Part shown: one piece after another, positions 43,260-52,141 of the stretch
How positions within the stretch are numbered: position 1 is the first letter of the stretch
How the letters are laid out: every line of letters begins with the position of its first letter
NCBI RefSeq assembly: GCF_003337555.1
Contig: NZ_QPJK01000014.1
Location: forward strand, 62,001 to 126,000
DNA length: 64,000 nucleotides
DNA from: Pseudorhodoferax soli
Lineage (GTDB): Bacteria; Pseudomonadota; Gammaproteobacteria; Burkholderiales; Burkholderiaceae_C
Direction: 5' to 3'
Translations under genes and position numbers: made by a program
Notes under the pieces: generated by a model
Databases searched by the model: none
The model's input: the letters and a program-made list of their open reading frames with translations, nothing else
Told to the model about the DNA's origin: nothing

Positions 43260-44059
43260 CGGCCCGCGCCGCGTCCGCCGAGGCCGGCGTGGAGCGCCTG
43301 GGCACGCGCAGCCTGGGCCGCGGCATCAAGCTGCTGCGCCTGGTGGCTGCGCGGCCGCAGTTCGGCTGGCGGCTGTCGGACCTGGCCGCGGCCAGCGGCA
43401 TCGACCGCGGCACCGTGCACCGCATGCTGGCCTGCCTGGTGGCCGAGCGGCTGGTGTTGCAGCGCGCGGGCGACCGCCACTACCTGCCCGGGCCGCTGCT
43501 GTTCGAGTTGGGCCTGGCGCTGCCCGACCACCAGCAGTTCCAGCGCCGCGCCGAGCCGCAGCTGGCGGCCTTCGCGCGGCGCATGGCCGGCGTGGCCGTG
43601 CTGGTGCTGCGCAGCGGCAACGAATACGTGTGCTGCCTGCGCGCGGGCAGCCTGCCGCTCACGGGCTCGGTGCTCTACCCGGGCAACCGCCGCCCGCTGT
43701 TCACCACGGCGGCCGGCGTGGCCATCCTGCAGACGCTGGGCGCGGCCGAGCAGCGCGCCGTGCTGCTGGACAACGTGGCGCAGGAGATTGCGCGCTGCGG
43801 CAGCGAGCGGCTGGCGGCGCTGCAGCGCATGCGCGAGCGCTCGGACCGCCATGGCTTCGGCGTGAACCTGGGCGACGTGGTGCCCGGCGTGCACGCCTTC
43901 GCGGTGCCGCTGCGCGGCAGCGGCGGCGAGGCCTTCGCGGCGCTGTGCCTGCTGGGGCCGCCGGGGCTGTACGGCGAGGAGCGGCTGCCGGCCATCCATG
44001 CCGAGCTGCTGGCCGCGCAGGATCGCCTGGCCACCGAGGCGCAGCGCTGGGGTTTTTGA
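43256..44059 (+). CDS. IclR family transcriptional regulator
   Basis: A 267-residue IclR regulator that starts with GTG overlapping the dctM stop. Helix-turn-helix WRLSDLAAASGIDRGTVHRML; ligand domain with RRPLFTTAAGVAIL and HGFGVNLGDVVPGVHAF. It is a very close paralogue of the protein at 49099. Its position at the end of the TRAP operon suggests autoregulated control of the four dyad-containing promoters. Confidence 0.88.
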   Translation: MTARAASAEAGVERLGTRSLGRGIKLLRLVAARPQFGWRLSDLAAASGIDRGTVHRMLACLVAERLVLQRAGDRHYLPGPLLFELGLALPDHQQFQRRAEPQLAAFARRMAGVAVLVLRSGNEYVCCLRAGSLPLTGSVLYPGNRRPLFTTAAGVAILQTLGAAEQRAVLLDNVAQEIARCGSERLAALQRMRERSDRHGFGVNLGDVVPGVHAFAVPLRGSGGEAFAALCLLGPPGLYGEERLPAIHAELLAAQDRLATEAQRWGF

Positions 44060-44072
44060 CAAGGAGGTCGAC

Positions 44073-45125
44073 ATGACGAGGGTATGCATCGTGGGAGCGG
44101 GGGCGGTGGGCGGCTACGTGGGCGCGCACATGGCCAAGGCCGGGGTGGACGTGACGCTGGTCGACGCCTGGCCCGAGCATGTGGAGGCCATGCGCCGCGA
44201 TGGCCTGCGCGTGGAGGGCATGGATGGCGCCGGTGCGGTGCACACGGCAGTGCGCGCGCTGCATGTGGGCGAGCTGCAGCGCTGCGTGCGCGAGCAGCCC
44301 TTCGACGTGGCTTTCATCGCGGTGAAGTCCTACGACACGCGCTGGGCCACGGAACTGGTGCTGCCCTACCTGGCGCCCACGGCCTGCCTGGTGTCCTTGC
44401 AGAACGGCATCCACGAGGACGTGATCGCCAGCGTGGCCGGCTTCGGCCGCGTGCTCGGCGTGTCGGTCAGCGCGCTGGCGGCCGAGCTCGTGGCGCCGGG
44501 CCGCATCGTGCGCAACTCGCCGCTGGGCGACGAGAAGAAGGCCGGCATGCGGGTGGGCGAGATGCACGGCCAGGTCACGCCGCGCGCCCAGCTGCTGGCC
44601 GCGCTGCTGGCCCATGGCGACAGCTGCAAGCTCACCAGCAACCTGTGGGGCGAGCGCTGGTCCAAGCTGACGATCAACGCCATGCGCAACGGCGTGTGCG
44701 CGCTGACCGGGCTGACCGGGCGCCAGCGCGACCTCGACGAGGTGGCGCGCGATCTCACGGTGCGCCTGGGCAGTTCCTGCATCCGCGTGGGCCGCGCGCT
44801 GGGCCTGGCGCTGGAGCCGGTGGGGGGCCTGGACCTGGAGGTGCTCGCCCGCGCCGAGGAGGACCGCGCGGCCTACGACGCCATCACGCAGCAGATCATG
44901 GCGGTGGCCTACTCGCGCAGCGACGCGCAGCGCCCCTCCATGGGCCAGGACATCCAGAAGGGCCGGCGCACCGAGACCGAGGCCATCAACGGCCTGGTCG
45001 CGCGGCGCGGCGAGGAGGTGGGCGTGGACGTGCGCCTGCACCGCCGCGTGAACGGCGTGATCGGGCGCATCGAGCGCGGCGAGGCCGTGCCCAGCCCCTC
45101 GCACCTCGCGCAGATCCTCGCCTGA
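44073..45125 (+). CDS. 2-Dehydropantoate 2-reductase family (PanE/ApbA-like)
   Basis: A 350-residue NADP-dependent reductase: GAGAVGGYVGAHMA cofactor motif, VKSYDT, LQNGIHED and the catalytic Lys region RWSKLTINAMRN, then the C-terminal helical domain with RPSMGQDIQKGRRTE. Preceded by a perfect RBS (AAGGAGGT). In a catabolic operon it more likely reduces or oxidises another 2-oxo/2-hydroxy acid than serves pantothenate synthesis. Confidence 0.85.
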   Translation: MTRVCIVGAGAVGGYVGAHMAKAGVDVTLVDAWPEHVEAMRRDGLRVEGMDGAGAVHTAVRALHVGELQRCVREQPFDVAFIAVKSYDTRWATELVLPYLAPTACLVSLQNGIHEDVIASVAGFGRVLGVSVSALAAELVAPGRIVRNSPLGDEKKAGMRVGEMHGQVTPRAQLLAALLAHGDSCKLTSNLWGERWSKLTINAMRNGVCALTGLTGRQRDLDEVARDLTVRLGSSCIRVGRALGLALEPVGGLDLEVLARAEEDRAAYDAITQQIMAVAYSRSDAQRPSMGQDIQKGRRTETEAINGLVARRGEEVGVDVRLHRRVNGVIGRIERGEAVPSPSHLAQILA

Positions 45126-45131
45126 CGCGAA

Positions 45132-45193
45132 GTTCAACATGTGGAACCGCCGCCGGCGCGGTGGTTCTCCGGTGCAGGCCTGCCACGTAAGGT
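45132..45193 (+). promoter_or_regulatory. IclR-like operator and -10 element
   Basis: GTTCAACATGTGGAAC (45132-45147), a near-perfect dyad with seven of eight pairs matching, starts 56 bases before TAAGGT (45188-45193). With the -10 at -12, the dyad is centred near -60, typical for class I activation. It precedes the second TRAP operon. Confidence 0.7.
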
Positions 45194-45248
45194 TGCCGCC
45201 ACCCGCTGCTGCGCTGCAGGGGCGGCATCCAACGACAAGGAGACAAGC

Positions 45249-46244
45249 ATGTTGAACATCGAGCGCATCGCCCGGCGCTGGGGCGCTGCCGGCCTGCTGG
45301 CCGCGGCCTTCGCCGCCGTGCCCGCCCAGGCCAGCGAACGCTGGCGCGCCTACACCTACAACGCCGTGGCCACGGTGACGGCCGTGAAGGGGCTCAACGC
45401 GCTGTTCGAGGCGGTCGACAAGGAGACCGAGGGCGCGCTCAAGGTGCGGCTGCACCTGGGCGGCACGCTGCCGATCACGGCCACCAACATCACGCAGGCC
45501 GTGGCCGACAACGTGGTGCAGATGGGCGACGACGCCTTCTTCATCGGTAGCGTGCCGGTCGGCGGCGTGGTGCGCCTGCCGATGCTGTTTCCGCAGCGCG
45601 CCCAGTTCGAGAAGGCCTGGGACGCGGAGGCGCCGTTCCTGCGTGCCGACTACGACCGGAAGGGCGTGGTGCTGCTGGGCCGCTACATCTTTCCCGAGAA
45701 CGTGTTCTGGTCGCGCAAGAAGCTGACCTCGCTGGCCGACATCGCGGGCCAGAAGATCCGCGTGGTCTCGCCCGAGCAGGCCGAGTTCATCCAGCGCCTG
45801 GGCGGCATCCCGGTCACGCTGGGCACCTCGGAAGTCGCGGCCGGCATCGACCGCGGCGTGATCGACGGCGCGCTGACGGCCAGCTCGGGCTACGGCTATG
45901 TCTGGCGCGACCTGCTCAAGTACAGCTACCGGCTCAACGTGAGCTTCGTCGACTCGCTGGTGCTGGTGAACAAGGAGGCCTGGAACAAGCTCGCGCCGGC
46001 CGTGCGCGGCAAGGTGCAGGCGCTTGTGGACGCGCACACGGCGCGCATGACGGCGGCCATGGCGGCCGAGGACGAGGAGCTCACGAAGAAGCTCGCGGCC
46101 GCCGGCATGGTCGTGACCGAACCCACGGCGGCCGACCTGGCCGAGGCAGAGAAGCGCATCACGCCGTACTGGACGGAGTGGGGCGAGAAGCGGCCGGCCG
46201 CGCAGGATGCGCTGCGCAAGGCGCGTGCGGCGGCGGGGCGCTGA
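45249..46244 (+). CDS. TRAP transporter binding protein (DctP-type)
   Basis: A 331-residue TRAP binding protein of a different subgroup from the one at 40428: signal peptide ending PAQASERW, then a diagnostic WRAYTYN start, HLGGTLPITATNI, DDAFFIGS and the IRVVSPEQAEF ligand region. RBS AAGGAGACAAG. First gene of the second TRAP operon, under the operator at 45132. Confidence 0.9.
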   Translation: MLNIERIARRWGAAGLLAAAFAAVPAQASERWRAYTYNAVATVTAVKGLNALFEAVDKETEGALKVRLHLGGTLPITATNITQAVADNVVQMGDDAFFIGSVPVGGVVRLPMLFPQRAQFEKAWDAEAPFLRADYDRKGVVLLGRYIFPENVFWSRKKLTSLADIAGQKIRVVSPEQAEFIQRLGGIPVTLGTSEVAAGIDRGVIDGALTASSGYGYVWRDLLKYSYRLNVSFVDSLVLVNKEAWNKLAPAVRGKVQALVDAHTARMTAAMAAEDEELTKKLAAAGMVVTEPTAADLAEAEKRITPYWTEWGEKRPAAQDALRKARAAAGR

Positions 46245-46246
46245 GC

Positions 46247-46810
46247 ATGGGCGCGCATGGGACGCTGCCGGCCATCGATGTCGATGGCGCCAGCCAGGAC
46301 GCAGACGCGTTCAGTTCCGGCGAGGACCTGCCCGCGCGGCTGGGCCGCTGGGCCACGCAGGGCATCGTGCTGGGCCTGGTGGTGATGATGGGCCTGGAGA
46401 TGCTGGTGCGCTCGGCCTTCGGCTGGTCCATCCAGTTCAGCAACGAGATCGGCGGCTATGCGCTGGTGGCCGTCACCTTCTTGTCGCTGGCCTCGGGCCA
46501 GCTGCTGCACGCCTACCACCGCGTGCACTTCCTGGACAGGCAGCTCGGCCCGGTGGGGCGCGCGCGGTTGCGGCTGGGCTTCGACCTGGCCACGGCCGCG
46601 GTGGCCGCGGTGCTGGCGGCCGAACTGGTCCGCTTCGAATGGCTGACCTGGCAGTCCGGCGATGTCGCGGCCACCAGCCTCATGACGCCGCTGTGGCTGC
46701 CGCGCCTGGTCATGCCGCTGGGCGCCCTGGCGCTGTGCTGGGCGCTGCTGCGCACGCTGGCCGGCGACTGGCGCCGCCTGCGGGCCGCGCACGGCCTGCT
46801 GGGGAGCTGA
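46247..46810 (+). CDS. TRAP transporter small permease (DctQ-type)
   Basis: A 187-residue small TRAP membrane subunit with a 45-residue cytoplasmic leader, then four helices; SFGWSIQFSNEIGGYAL-type segment and AYHRVHFLDRQL loop. It starts 2 bases after the binding protein stop. The hydrophobic pattern and place between DctP and DctM support the call. Confidence 0.85.
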   Translation: MGAHGTLPAIDVDGASQDADAFSSGEDLPARLGRWATQGIVLGLVVMMGLEMLVRSAFGWSIQFSNEIGGYALVAVTFLSLASGQLLHAYHRVHFLDRQLGPVGRARLRLGFDLATAAVAAVLAAELVRFEWLTWQSGDVAATSLMTPLWLPRLVMPLGALALCWALLRTLAGDWRRLRAAHGLLGS

Positions 46811-46811
46811 C

Positions 46812-48113
46812 ATGGCCGAGTACCAGATCGTCTTCATCTTCGCGTTGTTCATCGGCCTGCTGGCCGCGGGCATGGCCGTGCCCTTCGCCATCCTGCTGCC
46901 GGGCATGCTGTACCTGTACCTGCAGGGCGGCGTGGCCGCGCTGCACAGCCTGGGCCTGGTGAGCTGGGGCAGCATGGACAGCTACACGCTGACATCGATC
47001 CCGCTGTTCGTGCTGATGGCCGAGATCCTGCAGGGCAGCGGCCTGGGCATGCGCGTGTACCGCGGCCTGTCCAGCCTTGTGCGCAAGGTGCCGGGCGGGC
47101 TGCTGCAGACCAACATCGCGGGCTGTGCGGTGTTCGCCGCGGTCAGCGGCTCCAGCATCGCCACGGCGGCGTCCATCGGCCAGGTGGCGCTGCCGCAACT
47201 CAAGGCCCGGCAGTACGACCCGCGGCTGGCGGCAGGCTCGCTGGCCGCCGGCGGCACGCTGGGCATCCTGATCCCGCCGTCGATCGCGATGATCGTCTAC
47301 GCGACCTTCACCGACACCTCGGTGGCCCGGCTGTTCATGGCCGGCGTGGTGCCGGGCATCGTGCTGACCCTGATGTTCATGGGCTATGTGGCGGTGGCCG
47401 CGGTGCTGCGCCCCGGCATCGCCCCGCCCGAGCGCGGCGAACTCACGCGGGCCATGGTGCTGCGCGCGCTGGTGGACATCGTGCCTTTCCTGCTGCTGAT
47501 CGGCGGCATCATGGGCGCGATCTACACCGGCATCGCCACGCCGACCGAGGCGGCGGCGGCCGGTTGCATCTTCGCGCTGGCCATCGCGCTGGTGTTCGGC
47601 GAGCTGTCGTGGCGCACGTTCGGCGACTGCCTGCGGCGCTCCACGCTGATGGTGGCCAACATCCTGCTGATCACCTACGCGGCCTTCGTCTTCTCCTATG
47701 CCATGAGCTATGCCGGCGTGGGCGAGCAGATCACGGAGTTCATCGTCGGGCTGCAGCTGGGCAAGCTGGAGTTCTTCGTCGCGCTGCTGGTGCTGTTCAC
47801 GGTCCTGGGTGCGCTCGTGGAGAGCCTGGGCATGATCGTGATCACGGTGCCGCTGCTGTACCCGCTGCTGGCCAACTACGGCATCGACCCGGTGTGGTTC
47901 GGCATCGTCGTGGTGCTGTTCATCGAGATGGGCCAGATCACGCCGCCCATCGGCATCAACCTGTTCGTGATCCAGAGCATCGCGCGCGGCAAGCTGTCCG
48001 ACGTGGTCATGGGCACGGTTCCGTTCCACCTGCTCATGTTCGTGCTGCTGGGCATGCTGGTGGCCTGGCCCGGCATCGCACTGTGGCTGCCGGGCCGCCT
48101 GTCTGGAGGTTGA
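46812..48113 (+). CDS. TRAP transporter large permease (DctM-type)
   Basis: A 433-residue multispanning permease: IPLFVLMAEILQGSGLGMRVY, VSGSSIATAASIGQVALPQL, LIPPSIAMIVYATFTDTSVAR and IATPTEAAAAGC are classic DctM motifs. It starts one base after the dctQ stop codon. Completes the second TRAP system. Confidence 0.92.
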   Translation: MAEYQIVFIFALFIGLLAAGMAVPFAILLPGMLYLYLQGGVAALHSLGLVSWGSMDSYTLTSIPLFVLMAEILQGSGLGMRVYRGLSSLVRKVPGGLLQTNIAGCAVFAAVSGSSIATAASIGQVALPQLKARQYDPRLAAGSLAAGGTLGILIPPSIAMIVYATFTDTSVARLFMAGVVPGIVLTLMFMGYVAVAAVLRPGIAPPERGELTRAMVLRALVDIVPFLLLIGGIMGAIYTGIATPTEAAAAGCIFALAIALVFGELSWRTFGDCLRRSTLMVANILLITYAAFVFSYAMSYAGVGEQITEFIVGLQLGKLEFFVALLVLFTVLGALVESLGMIVITVPLLYPLLANYGIDPVWFGIVVVLFIEMGQITPPIGINLFVIQSIARGKLSDVVMGTVPFHLLMFVLLGMLVAWPGIALWLPGRLSGG

Positions 48114-48114
48114 C

Positions 48115-49038
48115 ATGTTCGCTCCCCCTGAGAAATGCAAGGCCGAGGTCTTCACGCGCATCCCCGAGCGCTTCCACGTGAAGGACCGCCAGAGCGAATG
48201 GGCCCGCACGCAGCTGCACGGGGCGCCGGCGCCGGTGTTCCTCGAAGGCCCCTCGTTCGACCGCGACGGCAACCTGTGGGTGGTCGACATTCCGTGGGGC
48301 CGCATCTTCCGCATCGACCCGCAGGGCGGCGTGGAACTCGCGGCCGAATACGACGGCGAACCCAACGGCCTGAAGTTCCACTCCGACGGCCGCGCCTTCA
48401 TTGCCGACTACCGGCGCGGCATCATGGTGCTGGACCCGCGCACGGGCCGCGTGGAGCCCTACCTGGAGCGCGCCCGGCTGGAGCGCTTCAAGGGCTGCAA
48501 CGACCTGTTCTTCGCGTCCAACGGCGACCTGTACTTCACCGACCAGGGCCAGACCGGGCTGCACGACGCGAGCGGCCGGCTGTTCCGGCTGCGCGCCTCG
48601 GGCCAGCTCGACCTGGTGCTGCAGGGCATCCCGAGCCCCAACGGCCTGGTCATGAACCTGGACGAGACCGCGGTGTACCTGGCCGTCACCCGCGACAACG
48701 CGATCTGGCGCGTGCCGCTGATGGCCGACGGCACGGCCACCAAGGTCGGCGCCTACATCCGCATGAGCGGTGGCGGAGGGCCCGACGGCATCGCGCTGGA
48801 TGCGCAGGGCGGGCTGGCGGTCTGCCACGTGGGCTTCGGCGCGGTCTGGATCTTCAGCCCGCGCGGCGAGCCGCTCGTGCGCATCGACGCGCCCGACGGC
48901 GGCACCTACACCACCAATTGCGCCTACGGTGGCGCGGACGGCCGCACGCTGTACATGCTGGAGTCCAAGAGCGGCTGCGTGTTCACGGCGCGCGTGGCGG
49001 TGCCGGGCCGTGCCATGTACGGCCAGTCTCGGGACTAA
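48115..49038 (+). CDS. SMP-30/gluconolactonase family protein
   Basis: A 307-residue beta-propeller lactonase: FLEGPSFDRDGNLWVVD (metal Glu), KGCNDLFFASNGDLYFTD (metal Asn) and GPDGIALDAQGG (metal Asp) are well placed. No signal peptide. It is the last gene of the second TRAP operon, one base after dctM, and mirrors the lactonase that ends the Liv operon at 27616. It probably opens a sugar-acid or aliphatic lactone. Confidence 0.88.
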   Translation: MFAPPEKCKAEVFTRIPERFHVKDRQSEWARTQLHGAPAPVFLEGPSFDRDGNLWVVDIPWGRIFRIDPQGGVELAAEYDGEPNGLKFHSDGRAFIADYRRGIMVLDPRTGRVEPYLERARLERFKGCNDLFFASNGDLYFTDQGQTGLHDASGRLFRLRASGQLDLVLQGIPSPNGLVMNLDETAVYLAVTRDNAIWRVPLMADGTATKVGAYIRMSGGGGPDGIALDAQGGLAVCHVGFGAVWIFSPRGEPLVRIDAPDGGTYTTNCAYGGADGRTLYMLESKSGCVFTARVAVPGRAMYGQSRD

Positions 49039-49098
49039 CCCTGGTTTGACGCGCAAAGCACTGCGCGGCGCCGCGCAGGCGCCCAGAATGCCGGCCCC

Positions 49099-49914
49099 AT
49101 GAAGCTCGAAGACCTCGTCCTGGAAGCCGCCGCGCCCCACGGCCCGGAGCGCAGCGGCACGCAAAGCCTCGCACGGGGCATCAAGCTCTTGCGCATGGTC
49201 GCCACGCGGCCCGGTTTCGGCTGGCGCCTGTCTGATCTCGCGGCCGCCTGCGGCCAGGACAAGGCCACCGTGCACCGCATGCTGGCCTGCCTGGTGGAGG
49301 AGCGGCTGGTGCTGCAGCGCGCCAGCGACCGCCACTACCTGCCGGGCCCGCTGATGTGCGAGCTCGGCCTCGCGCTGCCCGACCGCGCGCAGTTCCTGCG
49401 GGCGGCGGAACCGCAGGTGGCGGCGTTCGCGCGGCGCATGGCGGGCATCGCGCTGCTGCTGCTGCGCAGTGGCAACGAATACGTCTGTGCCCAGCGCGCC
49501 GGCAGCCTGGTGCTGTCGGGGCTGATGGTCTACCCCGGCACGCGCCGCCCGCTGTTCACCTCGGTCGGCGGGGTGGCCATCCTGCAGACCCGGCCGGCCG
49601 CCGAGGTGCGCGCCGTGCTGCTGGACAACGTGGCGCAGGAGATCGGCCGGCGCGGCACCGGCCGGCTCGAGGCACTGCAGAAGATGCGTGAGCGCTCGGA
49701 CCGCCATGGCTTCGGCGTGAACCTGGGCGATGTGGTGCCGGGCGTGCACGCGCTGGCCGTGCCCGTGTGCGACAGCGCGGGCGATGCCTTCGCGGCGCTG
49801 TGCCTGATCGGCACGCCCGAGCTCTATGGCGAGGAACGGCTGGCGCCGTTGCAGGGCGAACTGCAGGCCGCGGCGGCGCTGCTGGCAGCCGACGCGCGCA
49901 AGTTCAACATGTAA
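49099..49914 (+). CDS. IclR family transcriptional regulator
   Basis: A 271-residue IclR regulator, close paralogue of the one at 43256: WRLSDLAAACGQDKATVHRML helix-turn-helix, RRPLFTSVGGVAIL, HGFGVNLGDVVPGVHAL. Its last codons and stop lie inside the operator of the following gene. The 60-base gap upstream suggests its own promoter, though read-through from the TRAP operon is possible. Confidence 0.88.
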   Translation: MKLEDLVLEAAAPHGPERSGTQSLARGIKLLRMVATRPGFGWRLSDLAAACGQDKATVHRMLACLVEERLVLQRASDRHYLPGPLMCELGLALPDRAQFLRAAEPQVAAFARRMAGIALLLLRSGNEYVCAQRAGSLVLSGLMVYPGTRRPLFTSVGGVAILQTRPAAEVRAVLLDNVAQEIGRRGTGRLEALQKMRERSDRHGFGVNLGDVVPGVHALAVPVCDSAGDAFAALCLIGTPELYGEERLAPLQGELQAAAALLAADARKFNM

Positions 49915-49963
49915 AACGGGCGCTGCGCCGGTGCGTGGCAGCGCGCCGGCCTGCGCTTAAGGT
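49902..49963 (+). promoter_or_regulatory. IclR-like operator and -10 element
   Basis: GTTCAACATGTAAAAC (49902-49917) begins 56 bases before TAAGGT (49958-49963). The operator overlaps the end of the upstream IclR gene (its TAA is inside the dyad). Transcription would start near 49970. Confidence 0.65.
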
Positions 49964-49970
49964 CGTGGCC

Positions 49971-49994
49971 ATGTTCTTCCATGCCACGCCATGA
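49971..49994 (+). CDS. Seven-codon upstream ORF
   Basis: ATG at or next to the predicted transcription start codes for MFFHATP, and its TGA overlaps the ATG of the oxidase as ATGA. The oxidase ATG has no clear RBS, so coupled translation from this mini-ORF is plausible. Confidence 0.3.
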   Translation: MFFHATP

Positions 49995-51217
49995 AGCTGC
50001 AATCCGCTGTCAACCTGGACGACCTGCGCCGCATGGCGCGCCGCAAGCTGCCGCGCATCGCCTTCGATTTCATCGAGGGCGGGGCCGACGACGAGCTCTG
50101 CCTGGCGCGCAACCGCGCCGCCTTCGCGCAGCACCGGCTGCTGCCGCGCTACCTGCGCGACGTGCGCCAGCGCGAGCAGTCGGTGACGCTGTTCGGGCGC
50201 CGTTACGCGAGCCCCATCGGCATCTCGCCGACCGGGCTGGCCGGGCTGTTCAGGCCCGACGCCGACCGCATGCTGGCCGCGGCCGCACGCGCCGCCGACG
50301 TGCCCTTCCTGCTGTCCAGCGCGGCCAACGCGGCGCTGGAGGACGCGCTGCCCGTGGCGCCCGAGCATGTCTGGTTCCAGATGTACTGCACGAGCGACCC
50401 GGCCATCAACGCCGACCTCGTGGCGCGCGCACGCAAGGCCCAGGTGCGGGTGCTCGTGGTGTCGGTGGATGTGCCCGTGAATTCCAACCGCGAGCGCAAC
50501 CGGCGCAATGGCTTCTCGCGCCCGTTCCGCATGACGCCGGGCGTGGCGCTGGAGGCGCTGGGCCATCCGATGTGGGTGCTGCGCTACCTGCGCACGGGCG
50601 GCGTCCCGATGATGCGCAACTGGCTGCCCTACGCCCCGGCCGGTGCCGATGCCGGCGAGGTGGCCGACCTCTACGGCACGCTGACGCCTGCGCCCATGGT
50701 CGACTGGGAGCACCTGCGCCGCATCCGCGCGGGCTGGCCCGGGCCGCTGGTCGTCAAGGGCCTGCTGCACCCGGACGATGCGCGTGCGGCGGTGGCGCTG
50801 GGCGTGGACGGCCTGGTGGTCTCCAACCACGGCGGCCGCCAGCTCGACACCGCGCCCGCGCCGCTCGAGATGCTGCCGGCCATCCGTGCAGCCGTGGGGC
50901 CGGATGTGCCGCTGCTGCTGGACAGTGGCGTGCGGCGCGGCTCGGACGCGGTGATCGCGCGCTGCCTGGGCGCCGACGCCGTGATCTTCGGCCGGCCCAC
51001 GCTGTACGGCGTGGCCGCGGCCGGGCAGGCCGGTGCATTGCATGCGCTGCAGATCATGCGGCGCGAGATCGACGCGGTGCTGGCGCAGATCGGCTGCGCG
51101 CGCTATGAGGCGCTGGACGCGGGCTACCTGTGGCCCGGCATGGCGGCCGCCACCGCAAGTTCAACATGTGAAAGCGCCGTGCCGGCCGAGGCGCCCCTGG
51201 CGAAGGTCTGGGGCTAA
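49991..51217 (+). CDS. FMN-dependent alpha-hydroxyacid oxidase/dehydrogenase
   Basis: A 408-residue protein of the L-lactate dehydrogenase/mandelate/glycolate oxidase family. AFDFIEGGADDE and SPTGLAGLFRPDADRM at the front, WFQMYC and SVDVPV for FMN, KGLLHPDDA, the catalytic His280 in VSNHGGRQLD and LDSGVRRGSD for FMN phosphate. It oxidises a 2-hydroxyacid to a 2-oxoacid. The final 25 or so residues extend beyond the conserved domain into the next gene's operator. Its own promoter has the island's IclR-like dyad. Confidence 0.9.
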   Translation: MKLQSAVNLDDLRRMARRKLPRIAFDFIEGGADDELCLARNRAAFAQHRLLPRYLRDVRQREQSVTLFGRRYASPIGISPTGLAGLFRPDADRMLAAAARAADVPFLLSSAANAALEDALPVAPEHVWFQMYCTSDPAINADLVARARKAQVRVLVVSVDVPVNSNRERNRRNGFSRPFRMTPGVALEALGHPMWVLRYLRTGGVPMMRNWLPYAPAGADAGEVADLYGTLTPAPMVDWEHLRRIRAGWPGPLVVKGLLHPDDARAAVALGVDGLVVSNHGGRQLDTAPAPLEMLPAIRAAVGPDVPLLLDSGVRRGSDAVIARCLGADAVIFGRPTLYGVAAAGQAGALHALQIMRREIDAVLAQIGCARYEALDAGYLWPGMAAATASSTCESAVPAEAPLAKVWG

Positions 51218-51220
51218 GGT
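51159..51220 (+). promoter_or_regulatory. IclR-like operator and -10 element
   Basis: GTTCAACATGTGAAAG (51159-51174) begins 56 bases before TAAGGT (51215-51220). Both lie in the 3' end of the oxidase gene: the -10 begins with its TAA stop codon. It would drive the dioxygenase gene at 51253. Confidence 0.6.
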
Positions 51221-51252
51221 TCCGGCCACCGAAGTTTGGAGACACACCACCC

Positions 51253-52131
51253 ATGACCGCGATCCGCACCACGCCACTGCATTCCGACTATGTCGTGCAG
51301 GTGCATGCCTTCATCCCCGACCTGCTGGACGATGCCGCCGCCATCGCCGAGCTCAAGGCCCAGTGGCAGCGCACGCCGGTGATGGTGTTCCGCCGCCAGT
51401 CGCTGGACGAGCACGAGCTCGTGCGCTTCACCGCGCACTTCGGCACCTGCGAGACCACGGTGCGCAAGGACATCCAGTCGCCCTACCACCCGGAGATCAT
51501 CTACTTCAGCACGCTCAAGTACCACGACGGCCGCTTCGTCGGCGGCTTCGCGGGCGGCGAGGACGTGGACTGGCATTCGGACCAGACCTTCCAGGTGCGG
51601 CCGGCCACGGGCGCCATCCTGTACGGCACCGAGGTGCCGCGCGACGGCGGCGACATCTACTGGTCCAACCAGTACGGCGCCTGGGACCTGCTGCCAGACG
51701 ATGTTCGTGCGCTCATCGATGGCCGCACCGGCGTGTACCGCTATGCCAAGCGCTACGCCATGCTCAACACCGCCGAGCTCAAGGACAAGGAGAAGGCCAA
51801 CGCGCTGCTGAGCCTGCCGGACGCCCGCCACCCCGTGGTGCTGACGCACCCGCGCACCGGCCGCAAGGCGCTGTACGCCGACCAGACCACGCTGGTGGAG
51901 ATCGAGGGCCTCACGCCGGAGCAGAACGCGCGCGTGCTGCCGATCCTGTTCGCCGCGGGCGGCGACCCCGCGCTGGTCTACCGCCACAAGGTGCACAACG
52001 GCGACGTGATGATGTGGGACAACGGCTGCGTGCTGCACCGGCGCGACCAGATGTACCTGACCCAGCCGCGCCTCATGAAGCGCACCACCTTCCGCGTACC
52101 CGCCGCCGAGCACTGCCTGCCGCATGCCTGA
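51253..52131 (+). CDS. TauD/TfdA family 2-oxoglutarate dioxygenase
   Basis: A 292-residue Fe(II)/2-oxoglutarate dioxygenase: the H-x-D iron ligands are His108 and Asp110 (WHSDQTF), the distal ligand is His262 (VLHRRDQM), and a downstream Arg in RTTFRVP can bind 2-oxoglutarate. Such enzymes hydroxylate or cleave side groups of small acids. RBS TTGGAGAC. It is followed by an RraA-like gene 10 bases later, forming a two-gene operon under the 51159 operator. Confidence 0.88.
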   Translation: MTAIRTTPLHSDYVVQVHAFIPDLLDDAAAIAELKAQWQRTPVMVFRRQSLDEHELVRFTAHFGTCETTVRKDIQSPYHPEIIYFSTLKYHDGRFVGGFAGGEDVDWHSDQTFQVRPATGAILYGTEVPRDGGDIYWSNQYGAWDLLPDDVRALIDGRTGVYRYAKRYAMLNTAELKDKEKANALLSLPDARHPVVLTHPRTGRKALYADQTTLVEIEGLTPEQNARVLPILFAAGGDPALVYRHKVHNGDVMMWDNGCVLHRRDQMYLTQPRLMKRTTFRVPAAEHCLPHA

Positions 52132-52141
52132 AAGAACGACG

